Assembly (NCBI GenBank): GCA_038049695.1
Contig: CP142454.1
Coordinates: 15,384,501 to 15,448,500 of the forward strand
Direction: 5' to 3'
Length of the DNA stretch: 64,000 bases
Source: Cinnamomum chago
Taxonomy: Eukaryota; Streptophyta; Magnoliopsida; Laurales; Lauraceae
In this document: piece by piece, positions 1 through 13,000 of the stretch
How the letters are laid out: every line of letters begins with the position of its first letter
Numbering within the stretch: the stretch's first letter is position 1
Made by a program: the position numbers and the translations under genes
The notes under the pieces: generated by a model
What the model was told of the DNA's origin: nothing
What the model saw: only the letters and a program-made list of their open reading frames with translations
Database searches by the model: none

Positions 1-485
1 ATAGACTTATTTGTCATTGTATTTATACTGCTATAAATGGAAAATTGGATGGTTATGAATAACTTTTTTTTCTTTGTTTAATTTGTAATTATTTTTCAGT
101 TTTATTAGAAAAATAAAAAATCCAACGATTCACGATTCACGATTTGATTCGATTCGATTCATGGGTCCGAACAATTTGCGATATGATTCCAATTTTCAAA
201 ACTATGCCTATATCTAGTAAAAAGAAAGATTCACATTTCTCTTATAGCATAGAACACTAATGAAACGTCTCAAATGAATGGAAATGAGTCCTAATATGGT
301 TTTAAAAACTCCTTTATATAATATATGCATTGGGCAACTGAGACTACAAGAAGGTCTTATTTTGTTTTAAACACTTCCTTTTAATATTTCACCAACATCA
401 ATCTTATCAAGTATGATGTTACTGGATTTGTGATGTATCTTTCTTCATGTTATTGATTTTTCCTCCTTTTTTTGGTTTGATGTAG

Positions 486-3400
486 GACCTGGGGCACCAG
501 CAGTTTTTAATTGTGTAAGTTTGTCATTCAAACCTAGATATAATGTTTGTATCTTTCATTATGCTGTGATTTTAAACAAAAAATCAATTTTCATTTTTAT
601 GTGATTTTAAACAAACAAACAATTTTCATTTCTCTGTGGGTGTCTGAAGTGAGAGATGCTGCTAGCACTTGTGGTGTGTGGAGCAAAACATGCTTTTTGG
701 GGCTCACTTCTCATTAGACTGTTGAATCAAAACCATCTCCTCTGATTGCCAGCTGCCCAAGCATCACATTGGTTGTAGTAACATCACAGATGAATTGATG
801 CATTTTTGCTGCCTGTTTAGATATCACAGGGCCACAAAGGTCAATTCAGTCCAATGCTCAGAGGTAATTTGGGTGAATGGTTTTGATCCAATGGTGTACC
901 TCGGTAAGAAATTGTTTCCATAAGAAAGATATGCTTGATATTGCTGCAAGTTGTTATGATGTCATCAATAATGTACAATGATCCAATCTTGCGTGTCAGG
1001 TCATGTGTAAGCTTAAATGGGATCCCTGTGAGATCCCTCTATGTGGTCCAATCCAAGTGGGATCACACATATTCTGAGGGGGAGTTGTATGGGAAATCTC
1101 ATCACAGATTAGGGATATCTCAAAATAACTCTGCTGTATTTTACTTACTTTCATGGATTTAAAGGTCTGAACGTGACTATACTCAGTCTGGCTGGCCCAG
1201 TTGCAACCTTGTTCGTCTAGCAGTAGAACAAAAGCCAGTTAATTTTTAATAGAGATAGTCAGGATATGACATTAGTTATCTGGTTTATGAGTTCTCTGTG
1301 ACATTAGGATAAAAGTATATGCATTCAAAATCATGTGCATCTAGATTTTTTTTTTTGAATTTTAAGCCAACCCAAGGTTGATGGTATGAAGCTCTGTTAT
1401 GATGACAACATGTTTGTAGATTATACTTTGCCTTGGGTGAACCCATTGATTATGGACTTCACCATTAGTTGGATGCCATGAGGCCTGTGACTACATGCCT
1501 AAAATTCTGTTTGAAGGATTCCTTCTGTATGAGCTAACCTTTGAAGTTTTTAGTACAGTTACAGGATGCAACAGTTATAACGAAGTAGTTATTGAATGTT
1601 TGCATAATGAGTTCAGCCAAAAACCATGGAGGCCACTATGATTCAGTGGCTATGATCAATTATGCCATGGCACTCTTCTCTCACTGGACCACTCCTTGAT
1701 TGTGGGATGAGTCCACCTTCTTTATGACAGTCCCTTATATCACCTAGATCAAAGTGATTCTTTGATATGTCCTGTTGGTTGAACTTAGCTTCGCCCAAAG
1801 ACTGAGAATCTGAGATCACTATTCACTATGGGGATAGGTCTTTCTTCAGTTTTGTGAGTATTACTCTTAGCTGAGAGATATTTGGGCCAGTTGTAATTTA
1901 CAAAGGTGGTTGTTTTGGCCCACAATTCACAGGTTCAACAATAAGAGACACGATTGTTGTAAGTTGATTCTGCTGAGCAGAACTGGGAAATTGAAGGACA
2001 GTTTTTTAGTTGATCTGTGCTTTTAGCAATTTGGGGTTGAGCATATACATCTCACTTAGCATAGAGATATTTGGGCCATTTGTAATTTACAACGGTGGTT
2101 GTTTTGATCCAACTGTCTACCTTGGGGAGAAGTAGGCCCACAATTCACAGGTTCAACATTAAGAGACACGATTGTTGTAAGTTGATTCTGCTGAGTAGAA
2201 CTGGGAAATTGAAGGACAGTTTTTTAGTTGATCTGTGCGTTTAACAATTTGGGGTTAAGCATATACATCTCACTTGGGTTTGTCTTTTTGTTGTTGCCAT
2301 CATTGTTGCTGTTATTATGAATATTATTATTAATAAAGAAGGATAAATACGGGTCTTTTTTTTTCAATGAAATTAAGTCGTAATTCTCTTGCAGGTGGTT
2401 GAAATCGGAAAAGGTAGCAAGGTTAAGTATGAGCTGGACAAGATAAGTGGCCTTATAAAAGTATGAACTTCTAGTTCTCTTGTCTTGCTCCTTTTCATGT
2501 CATTTAGTATCTATATTTACAGGCTTAAGTTCTCTCTTTTATTTTTTGGATTGGTAACAAGGGACGATTTTAAGTTCTCAATCCAGAACTCAGTTTTTAA
2601 ACTGATGATAATGATTGAGTTTTCAATAGCAAGTTTCCTCATTAACTCTTCCTCCAATATCTTATAACTCTTTTTTTTTTTTTGTTACCCTGTAAATTTT
2701 GTGCCACTTGTCCAATTGGTCTTTTTTGGGCAGAATATTATTCTGTGCCACTTGTCCACTTGTGCATCTTTTCATCAATAGAAGTCTACCTTGAACTCTT
2801 TTTGGGTGGTCAGAAATGTGCCTCTGGATTGTGTGGATGTAATGTGTGCAGCCCTGTGGGTGTTCTAACACCATGTGGGGCTTATCCATTGCCCGTTGTC
2901 ATGTGGACATGTGGGGCCTATCCATCAGTTGCACCTCGTAAAAACCAAGGCGTTTTGGCCTCTTGAACGTGGATATCATGTTGGGATCTATCTCTAAGTG
3001 CAGACAAAATCTCATTATGGAAAGTTATCAAACCCAATCCATTTGGGTCTCTCTCTCAGCTTAGGATGGAACTGGAGATTTTCCCTTGGGGTTGCCACTG
3101 TCTTGCATTCAACAAAGTGAGGTAGAAAATGAGAATGCACATATATCCAATAATGTATCCCTATTCCCTAATATATTGATTGGTCAAAAAATGAAGGCAC
3201 AGGAACATAATACTATTAATACAAAATAAAGGAAAAAAGAGTACCGACTATTTCTACCAAGGGTCTATTTAGTTCAGTAAGTGATTCTATGAACAATTTT
3301 TTTTTACATTCCATCCAAAGTCGGGTCTGTAGTTCAGTGCTCTATGCCATCTTATGCTCTGGTTGGGTCAGGTTTACCAATGAGCAGGAGTAAACTTGAT

Positions 3401-6381
3401 CTAATCCCACAATCCAACTTGAAGCTGGCCTGAACCTGACCCATATTTAATGCGGGTCGGATTTGATCTTGAATTTCTGACCTGCTCTTATATACAGACT
3501 TTTCATGTGAGGCATTTTCTCCAATATACAAAATGACTTTTAAGGATCTCTAATGCCTTACCTAATTCCCAATGCGTTGTCCTTGTTAACACCCTTTCCC
3601 AAAAGTTAAGCCCCTTGTGGAACCCACTTGGTTGCATGCCAATCATGGGAGGATAGTGTGATGGAAAGGTCTACTTGTGTACATGATTTTGGGTAAAAAT
3701 CATTTCAATCAGATCATCACAGCCATTGATTTAGGGACCTTGGAGTTTAATGGTTTCTTAACCAATAATGAGTTCAATTTGGATTAGTATCAAATTAGGG
3801 TGGGTGCCAGTTCGTAGGTGTTAAGTGAGGGGGTTGGATTGATCACAAGGGTCCCACTTGGTGGTCAACACAAGCAGTGAGAGATGTTGCTCAGGAAAGA
3901 GTTTTGCATATGTATAATATACATATATGTTAGATTATATATAAATGGAAAACAAAGATGAGGAAGGTGTTTTTTTTTTAATCAATGCTGATTATAAGAT
4001 GACTGATGTGTGGAGATTATGAAAACAATTTCAGATAGATCGTGTCCTATACTCATCCGTTGTTTATCCCCACAACTATGGTTTCATCCCTCGAACAATC
4101 TGTGAAGACAGCGATCCCATGGATGTGCTGGTATTAATGCAGGTACTTTGATTTTTCATTAGATCATTCATTTATAATAACAAAATTTTATTTTTGGAGT
4201 AAATCTTCCAAATCTTTCTTTTTACAGGCAAATCTTCTAAATCTTTGTTTAATTTCCTGGTTTAGGAACCTGTAATATCTGGCTGTTTTTTGCGTGCCCG
4301 GGCTATTGGATTGATGCCTATGATTGATCAGGTAGCTTCTCCTCAAGGAGCATTGTTAAGCTTATATCAAAACACTTTGCATTCCAATCAGTTATATTCT
4401 ATGAGTAATACTCTATTATCATATTTTCATTTTCACACATTGTTTATTTTAGTGGTCTTACCATACTTTTCTCTTTTGGTATTGGAATAGAGGTCACTGA
4501 GACTGTTTCCCCCCCCTCTTTGTAGGGTGAGAAAGATGATAAGATAATAGCAGTTTGTGCTGATGATCCTGAGTTCCGTCATTATAAAGATATTAAGGAA
4601 CTTCCTCCCCATCGCCTTGCTGAGATCCGCCGCTTTTTCGAAGACTGTATCCACCCATTTAACTTGAAGCAGTTTCTCCTCTTTTTGGAAGTTCAAACTT
4701 TATTTTAATTTTTTTGGAAATTTAAGCAGTTTCTCTTGATGACTGTTACCTAATTTCAGTTCATCTTTTATGCTTTTCATTGTGTATTTCTTCAATTCTC
4801 ATTCTTGTTCTTCTTCATAGCCACAATGAAACACTGAGATGGCCAAAACATTTCATCCAGAGTAGTAATGAAATGGAGTTCAAAACAAGGTAGAGGACTA
4901 TTGTCCCCTTGCCAACTAGTGCACCTACTATCCATGTTTGTTGCTGATAAATGTGACTCATGTCCAAGCTCCATGCATGTTCCTTAAGCGGTTGGGTCAT
5001 TTTATTTTTCTTTTATATGGCAGTTTCTTAATATTTTTATGGTTTTATATCAGGCTATTGCCATGATTCATCATCAATCTCAATTTGCAGAAGCATGATA
5101 AAAATGTTGCAGAAACTGTGCAAAAGTGTCTCACGTAGGGCCACCACATTAGTTTATTTCTAACAGGGTTGACTTCAGTATCATTAAACAGTTTCACTGC
5201 CACTTATTTCCTTGACTGTTTACTAACAAAAGATAAGAAGAACGAGAACAAAGAGGTTGCTGTAAATGACTTCCTACCAGCAGATGCTGCCATCAAGGCA
5301 ATCGAGTATTCCATGTGAGTTCACTACTGTCAAATTTGTTCATTCACTGGTTTTTATTGCCTCCGGAGGGCTTAATTCTCATCTACTATTTGCTGGACCT
5401 CTTTTCTAGTTTCTGGTTTTTAAGGATGTGCACATCATTATTCTTCCCAGACTCAACAGAATAAGCAGATCTATTATGATTTAGTTGTCCAGCAAGGTCC
5501 CAGCAGGTCTTTCAGTTAAGGCAATACTTTCCACAATGTGAACGATAGAGCTTATCTTTATCCTAGGCAGGCATTTCAGCACAAATATAGCCATCACCAG
5601 TACAGCCTCGTCCTCAACCTCCTCACTGTATTCTCCATAAAAAATACTAGTTAAAGCTGATTGGTCAGGAAAAGCTACAGTAGCCTCCAAAATTAGAATC
5701 ATCTTTTGCTCTGCTTTTATGGTCTCCAATGGTGGAAACGGATCTAGACTAAAAAGCCTAGGCACAAATAGGCTCAGTCAGAATTTAAGCCCCATGTAAC
5801 TTGTAGATATGTTGTGTTTCCAGTTCTTCTGTTCATACAAGAAGAACGTAAAGGCCTATAAAGATGTGCAATTATCTCCTAAGATTGATCATCCTGTTGA
5901 AACTGTGCAATATAGCTCACAAGCTGATTAAATAGGCATTGTTCTTTTTATGTGCATTCAACACGGATGCTGAATCCTACAATTCCTTGGCTTTTTTACA
6001 ATATTGAAAGATGATAAAAAAAATATTCAAGGACACACCCAAGCATTACATGCAGGTATATTCAAAACTATATAAAAAAAAAACATTTTTTTCCTTTGAT
6101 TGTAATAAAATGACATTATATCATTAACTTGGGGTCCCCATAGCTACCAGTTCTGCACTTGTACAGGTGGAAAAAAAAAAAGATTCATGTAAAAAGAAGG
6201 AAGAAATATTTTGTTTGAACTCTTTAAGCCAAACCCAGATTGATGGGATAAGGTTTTAACCATTTATTTAGTGCGCTCTGTTTTTATGTGCTTTTGGTGC
6301 AGGGATCTCTATGCATCTTATATGTGCTTTTGGTGCAGGGATCTCTATGCATCTTATATTGTGGAGAGCTTGAGGCAGTGA
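486..6381 (+). CDS. PPA: Soluble inorganic pyrophosphatase (family I), 5' end outside window
   Basis: Hydrolyses pyrophosphate to two phosphates with Mg2+, in the cytosol for most plant PPa proteins. Exons read from sequence: 486-514, 2395-2460, 4035-4142, 4266-4331, 4526-4646, 5233-5314 and 6339-6381 (TGA 6379-6381); every intron is GT..AG and all phases join. The translation runs [26 protein letters not shown], then [11 protein letters not shown]. The family signature [10 protein letters not shown] at 4110-4135 carries the metal-binding aspartates. After that come [32 protein letters not shown] and the C-terminus [13 protein letters not shown]. The first exon (roughly 50 residues and the start codon) must lie left of base 1, since 486 opens in phase 1. 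Oddity: the start of the last exon and its splice acceptor are tandemly duplicated (see 6285-6356), so a form 12 residues longer is possible. Isoform and location cannot be fixed without the N-terminus. Confidence 0.95.
1874..2276. repeat. Tandem duplication, about 190-bp unit, in pyrophosphatase intron
   Basis: Two adjacent copies (about 1874-2062 and 2063-2276) share long near-identical stretches, from agatatttgggcca to acatctcactt. The second copy holds about 26 extra bases (around 2108-2135). Identity is high, so the duplication looks fairly recent. No coding content. Confidence 0.85.
6285..6356 (+). repeat. 36-bp perfect tandem duplication covering a splice acceptor
   Basis: Units 6285-6320 and 6321-6356 are identical. 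Each holds the end of the last pyrophosphatase intron (ttttggtgcag) and the first coding bases of the last exon (gatctctatgcatctta). AG acceptors therefore end at 6302 and 6338, exactly 36 bases apart. The frame stays open from the upstream one, adding [12 protein letters not shown] before the normal C-terminus. Confidence 0.95.
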
Positions 6382-6383
6382 TG

Positions 6384-6545
6384 TTCTACGTAAACTGTGA
6401 ATTCATGGGCAAACAGACTTCTCGCTACTTGCCTTTATATATATTACAAATTCAGACAGACTTAATGTGACTTCCCTTTCTATATTCTACTGTAAATTCA
6501 CAGGCAAACAGACTTCTTGCAACTTGCGTTTCTGTGTGCTTCTAT
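6384..6545 (+). repeat. Diverged duplication in pyrophosphatase 3' UTR
   Basis: A segment of about 60 bases just after the stop codon (ttctacgtaaactgtgaatt.. gggcaaacagacttct..) recurs about 100 bases later (6484-6545: ttctactgtaaattc.. aggcaaacagacttctt..). The copies are diverged, so this is older than the 36-bp duplication beside it. Confidence 0.7.
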
Positions 6546-8904
6546 ATAAAGCCATCTCTACTCTATGACTGTCTCACATCCTTTATGCACAGTATTTACC
6601 TGCCGTATGGCAAGTCTATCATATGAAATAATTTCTCACTTCTCCTTTGGGAGTTTGTGTGTACTTGTGCATTGCAATCAACTTCATATTGACTCGAGTT
6701 CATTCATTTGTGCATTTCAACTAGCTCCAGATTGTCATTAAATCTGATATCATGGTGAAACAAAGTGCTACATTCAATGAGTGCTTGCAGGGATTGCATT
6801 TTTTCAGAATATCATCTTTCAACTATCTGCCTATTTCATACCAAGATTAATGGATGTGGTGGCTCTATTTTGACTCATGAAGAGGAAAGGGGTGTGGATT
6901 GAGTATAAGATCACATTATTCTTCCTACGTTTCAAACCAAAACCATCATTATTAGCAATTAAGCAGATCTGGGATGCAAATTTGTTTTTAACTTTTGGGT
7001 TGAAGTGAATCGTCAAAACTAAGCCATTTGTAAACTGAATCAGCAGGCAAAAACTAAAATATTTCTGTCCGTCTGATTGAAAGAGTGTGCGTGCGGCTTT
7101 GAAAATGTCAATTTTTAAATCTATTCTGGACAGAGAAGAGGCTGATTGGCTTCAGGCTGTTGCAATAAAACTAACCAAAATCAATTTTGAATCTACTTTG
7201 AGAATATTAAGTGCTATGTAGTCCCAATGATTCTTTATGCAGAGTACTGAAACTATGTTGTGATTGATTATGACAAATTAAGAAATCCCCGATCACAGGT
7301 AATTTGGATATGAGTGAACTTCTCTTGTGCTCAAACGCTGAAGAGAGTTTTTTTTTTTTTTTTCTGCGTCCCCTGCGCTTATATTTTGCACAGATTTAGG
7401 TGTGCTAGCCAATTGGACATTGGATGACTGAGATTTATATCTACTCACATTTTGTAATCAAATCCCCAAACCGTATGTCCTCCCTCTCCTTTTCCGTTCC
7501 CAAACTGAAAGAAAGAAGAAAAACAACCTACTCTTTCAAATCAGAACTTATCTTTCTCAAGAGTAGTAGCTAAAATGTCCATGTTTGACCAAAGAGATGA
7601 AGAGACAAATGAATTTGGATCCTTAGTTGTCCAATGTCTTGGAAGAATAGGATAAACTCTTTTCAGCCAATGGTAGCAGAAGTAACTCCTTTGGATATAA
7701 CCTGATTTACTATAACAGTTTCGTTCTTTGGGGTCCATTTGTCATTTGTAGACTTATTATTGTAGGGGAACAGATTTTTGAGGACCCAAACAGGGCCTAG
7801 CCATAACCATTAACATGTAATTTGAGTCGGGGCCTGAACTAGGGCTGCAGGGGTGTACCCATGGACACCCAAGAAATTTCAGAAAATACCCTTAAAGTTT
7901 GGGGAAATTTTATAATGTTTTTACTTTTGACCCCTCGAGAAATTTAATTTTATTTATAGTGGCCCCCACAAAAGAAAAATTCCTGGTTCGGCATCTGTTG
8001 TGAGTAATAGGTGTGCAGGGCAGCCCAACCCAATAAGGCCACAGCTGCTACTTGCAACTCCTAAAACTAGACACTTAAAATCATGTGGAGTCATATACTC
8101 ATAGTCATATTGTCATGGAATCTATAGTATTATAAGACATCTAGGGTCATATTGGGTCGAGGTTGGTTCTATGGTGGATCAGGCCCTTATCAATCAAATT
8201 GTAAAATATGGCGTCTACTTTCCAAGGATTCAAACCATTCAAGAAACAGATCCACCAAAGAAACAATGTTAGGCGAACCCACTGTTGGCGAGTTCTAATT
8301 GTTAAGGCATCTGCCCTGAGCTTTCCCATGCGTGACAAGTGCCATGCAAAGCAATCTTAACCATTAGACTGAAGAAATGTTATTAAAGAATTTATAATGA
8401 TTTATAATATTTTTTTAATGAACAATGGGCATATCGTATTGGTGATCCAAACTGTTAATTAGATGATTATTTACTCTCTCATGTGGGAGTCATACGCCTG
8501 CAACAGAAGCTTGGAGCTCCACCATTGGGCCCACATGATAATAATTTGGACCGTTTATCTTAAATCTCATCCCCTCCAATTACACATCCTCAAGTTTCAC
8601 TTCAGAAAAGAGTTTGTCCCACCGTTTGATGGTAGGAGATTAAGGTAAGATTGTTTTAGTCGCACTTTTTGTCAAACAGTCAATTTAACTGTAGAAAAGG
8701 CTCGGATTGATGTAAAATTTAAAGATTACCTTCAGATACATGGAAGAGGCTTATTTTGAACGGTTCGAATTTCATGAGGTGGGCCCACTGAGAGTTTGAC
8801 TGCTCCTTAACTCAGGATTTCTTTGCCTTTTTAAGGCTTAGGATGATAGGGATTCGATGAGACAAACAATTATTCCGACACATGGTGGGCCCCATACTAC
8901 TCAT
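6546..8904. other. Intergenic, no gene recognised
   Basis: Downstream flank of the pyrophosphatase gene, including its probable transcript end. All reading frames are short, with no recognisable protein. The stretch 7910-7990 (ttgacccctcgagaaattt..) resembles 56535-56600, so it belongs to a dispersed repeat of unknown class. Confidence 0.5.
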
Positions 8905-9292
8905 TTCTATCACCATTATAATATATTAAGCTAGGAGGTTTTGACTTTGATTTTGACTGTCGGTTATAATTTTGACCGGTGGTTATGCAACTACCCACTA
9001 ATTTTTTTCATTAAACCACTCATATTTTAATTGTTCCTATATAACTATACCCTTTTTGGTCGGTTATAATTTTGAGGGACGGTTATGTAACTACTCATGC
9101 AACTATCCATTCATTTTTCTATCAAACCACTAATGTTTTACTTGTTCATAGTAACTATACCATTTTTTTGCTTCAATTTCTCAATTTCTATTTTATCCAA
9201 CTTGTCTATTGAAAGAGGATTTTTTTTTAATATGTGATTATTTATTTTGCAGTGTAGGGAGATACCGTGCTAAGCACGGGTTATTGCGCTAG
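8905..9292 (+). mobile_element. Non-autonomous Helitron remnant
   Basis: The 3' terminus is diagnostic. A hairpin ccgtgc-taa-gcacgg (9265-9279) is followed nine bases later by the terminal CTAG (9289-9292) and then T, as plant Helitrons end. The 5' side reads ..attataatatattaagctaggagg, the style of short plant Helitrons, but the exact TC start is uncertain (near 8906). No Rep/helicase coding. A related inverted copy lies at 55721-56160. Confidence 0.7.
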
Positions 9293-9302
9293 TTGTCTTA
9301 AT

Positions 9303-9677
9303 TAGGGATGTAAATAGGTCTCTAATATTCTATGGTTATTTGAAGGTTCTGACTCATTAAAAACCATGTATAGGTCCTTATTTAGGTCCCGATAAGTAAA
9401 TGGGTCCGGGTCTAGTTCCACACTGGTTCGGGCCCATGGACTCAAGACCCGCCATATCACTTCAATTTTAAAAAATCTCTCCTAGAAACTATGTTTTCTT
9501 AATATCATTCTCTACTTAGACTTGGATCCAGATCCGTCCCGTATATTGTTCTAATTCCAGTTCCGGAACTAAGAATCAGGTTCTAAAACGGTTCCGGCCC
9601 CGGATCCGGTTCCACTTTCTCATTAATGGTTCCGGTGGAGGATCCGGACCCGGACCCGGACCCCATTTACAACCCTA
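9303..9677. mobile_element. Non-autonomous hAT-like element
   Basis: Imperfect terminal inverted repeats: tagggatgtaaataggt at the left, and tagggttgtaaatggggt as the reverse complement of the right end. The flanking octamers gtcttaat and gtattaac match at 6 of 8 positions, an eroded 8-bp target duplication. The interior is rich in ggttcc/ggatccgg motifs; no transposase. It begins only 10 bases after the Helitron end. Confidence 0.65.
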
Positions 9678-10029
9678 GTATTAACTTACCACACACGCGG
9701 ATCAGTTAATCGAACGGCTATCATGACGTGAAGTGGGATCCACACTATTGATTTTGACAGCCTGATGGCTCCATCATAACTGACCCCATGATCAGTGATC
9801 AACGGTCATCTCTCGACATAAAAAAATGGCCCCAACATAGACCCACTCTGCTCGCCTGCGTCAGGACTTACCGTAGTGTCGCCAGTTATATCATTTCATT
9901 TCCACCTCTACCCCCGTTTGCGATCTCCACTAAACTGCAGCGGCTGCTCCAGTCCTTTCTCTCCCTCTCTTCCATTTCTTCGGTAAACGAGCAGAAGGAC
10001 GACAGCCCGTTGATCTTCAATCAGCTAAG
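9678..10029 (+). promoter_or_regulatory. Upstream region and 5' UTR of the gamma-CA gene
   Basis: About 350 bases between the hAT-like element and the gamma-CA start codon. The last 80 or so are pyrimidine-rich (ctttctctccctctcttcc), typical of a plant 5' UTR. I see no convincing TATA box. The motif tgacgtga at 9723-9730 contains an ACGT core. The transposon edge caps how much unique promoter DNA this gene has. Confidence 0.45.
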
Positions 10030-13000
10030 ATGGGGACGCTGGGCAAAGCGATCTACACCGTCGGATTCTGGATTCGTGAGACCGGACAAGCCATCGATCG
10101 CCTAGGCTCCCGCCTCCAAGGCAACTACTACTTCCAAGAGCAATGTAATCTCTCTCTCTCTCTCAAACCCTAGATTTTCCATCTCCAATTCCATTCCTTT
10201 TACATCTCCCTCGTTTGGATTCACGGAAAAAAGGAGGATTTTCCAATAACTATGGGGATTTAGAATTCCATCGCACGATCGAACGTAAACGTACCTTGGA
10301 ATCATGAGTTTTAGGGATTTAGAGGTATTGATTTGACGCATTAAAACAGGGCCTTAGACTCACTTCATGAATTCGTCTGAAGTTTTAGTTCTATCGATTG
10401 CTGCTTGATTCCTTTATCTGATTTTTGGTTCTAGAGAGTTGAAGATGGAAATGAATCTAATTTTTACTTAATTTGATGCTGATTAGTGTAGATCCAGCTG
10501 GTAGAACGATTAATGTTTATTTGTCGTTTAGATTTTTAATACTTGTGTATAAAAAAAAAAGTATTCTTTTTTATTTTAAAGTGCTAATTGGTCGGTCGAG
10601 GATCAACGCACGACACACTAGTAATCACCCATTTTATCGATAAAGAGAACTTATCGTCGTCGTAATTGGTAATCTTCACAGAACAAAAGCTAACATTAAT
10701 GTGTTTCAGTTCTTGTGTCATGAAATGCTATAATTAGAGAATGGGGCAAAGAACAAAGCTAGATTGAGGTGTTTCAGTTCGTATTAGGAATTGTCCATTT
10801 TGTTGACAAAGAGAATGTGGTAATCTTCACTGGATAAAGCTAGGATTAAGGTGTTTCTGTTCTTGTGTCATGACAGGCAAAAAATTAGAATAGTCAGGAA
10901 AATATATATTTATTTGGTAAGCCACCATAATGGCTGGCATGTTTGTCCTCCAGCGAGTTGAGGAGAGCTTGAACTCTGGTTCTCACTTTGAGGAGGATAG
11001 TAGCTAAATGGTTACTTCAAGACCTTTGTGGCCATGATACCGCCGGAATTTGGTTGGAGGTTGCATCATCTTGAGGTAAAGAACACATTCCTTCAAGGAA
11101 ATCTACATGAAGAAGTGTACATGTCTTTACCGTCAGGGTTCTACGATAAGAGTGTTAAGTAGATTGGCCTTCCACTTCCCAACAGCTTAAACTTTAGGGA
11201 TGTATTGGTTAGTCGAACTTTTTTTTTTTTTTTGAAATGCATTGGCAAGTCAAACTTTACATGGTATTAGAGCTACATTAGGTCTCAAGTTTGAAGCCCA
11301 GGGAGGCATCGTTCTCCCAGGTCGTGTGGGCAGGCATGCATCACATGCGTAGGCATGTGTGGGTTGCAAATTGAATAAGGGTTGGATTTTAGGTAGAACT
11401 TTCTGGGGTGGAAGTCTTCCTGCCCTGTAGAGGCTTTCTTCTTCCACAAATAAAATATGATTTTTATCTTTTGCATGCTAGTAATCTTGGTGCTAAATCA
11501 TTAGATTCTCATTGCAACTGAATAGAAGGCTTCGTGTGTATCATGGATCTGCTTTAGAAGATCCAAAGTGTTCTAAAGATTGGTTGGTAAACTCATTTAT
11601 TTAACCATTACAAGGTTAGACTAATCCCATGCAGTATGTGTAAAAGTCAATATATGCACTGACCCAAAATAGGCCATATGGAAGAGTCAATATATGCTTT
11701 AAGAGAAGATTTTGGGATACATCACAAATTTTCTAGGAAAAGCTATTCTTTACAGAAATAATGGGATTCTAGATATAGTTGGGCACTCATATTTTGATTG
11801 GAATGTTTCTGTGGATAATAGATGTTCTACTTCTGGATACTGTGTGTCTGTATGCGGGAATGTGGTTACTTTGGAAAATATTGCAGATTCAAGCACAGAG
11901 GTAGAATATAGAGCAATTGAAAATGCTACGTGGGAAGTAATTTGGGTGAAAAAACTAATGGAAGAACTGGGTTATCCCACACAAGCTCCAGTATGGCTTC
12001 ATTTGTGACAATCAAGCTCCAATGGATATTGTTTGAAATCCAGTTTTCCACTAGAAGATTAAACACATAAAAGTATATTGCACTTCATATGGGAAAAAGT
12101 AGAGGCTGGCATTAGCTGCACTTCATTTGTAAATTTAGAGAATTAATTAGCAAATATTTTTACAAAGGCGCTTCTGAGATCTGTAATCTTAGCCTGTTTT
12201 GTCCTATCTATTTGTGGGCTTAAAACTGGTGTAGGCGTGGCTTATGTACCCACCCCAGTTCTTGATGGTGACATCCCAAGAGTCTGGTGTGCTAGCTGGG
12301 GCCATTATCCGGCCTACACACGTCTCATCTTTTCACACATTCATTGTCTTGCACTGCCATATGATGCAATTCAGGGTCTACAATAATTGGATTTCTGAAA
12401 CTGATTTGTAAATGCAGCCCCATAATTCAGCATCATTGAAGTCTTGTCCCAACTATGTTGGGATCAGCTGCATGAATTATATTTCTTTTCAGAATTCATG
12501 CTTGGGTTGTGAGAACATTTTACGCTAGCTGTCAACCTACCTAATGCAACCCTCATTTGTTCGGGCTTGGGACCGGTAGTAAAACTGGTGAATTTAACTT
12601 TTAAATTACCATTCAAAAAAAGAAAAAAGAAAAAGCAGCCCCAAAATTTTAATATATGATCATGTAGATTAGCCTTTTTTTTATAATGTAGATTAGGCGT
12701 TCAAGTTAGAGTCTTAAGGTTTAGCCGATCCTGGAACAAAGAAAGGAAAAAAAATTGTTGAAGGATACCAACTATAAAATAAAATAAAATTTTATAAGGC
12801 CCTTTTCAAAAACAACCAGAAACCTCAATAACAACATCAAAAAAATCCCATACCTTCCTAACAATGCTTACTGCATACGGCTGCCCAGATGTAGGAGCTT
12901 CCATGTGGCCCACTCACACAGTCACACTCATATAACTAGTGTATAAGCATTGTTCCAATTTTGATCCTTTAATCGTAGTCACTGTTGGATTGACATTTTA

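Noticed and set aside
1349-1400. LINE 3'-end-like phrase (aagccaacccaaggttgatgg), repeated near 6225-6255
   Set aside because: Only about 30 bases of similarity; could be a LINE tail but not enough to call.
2682-2966. 94-codon frame with many Cys in the pyrophosphatase intron
   Set aside because: Lies in an intron between well-supported exons; biased composition, no domain.
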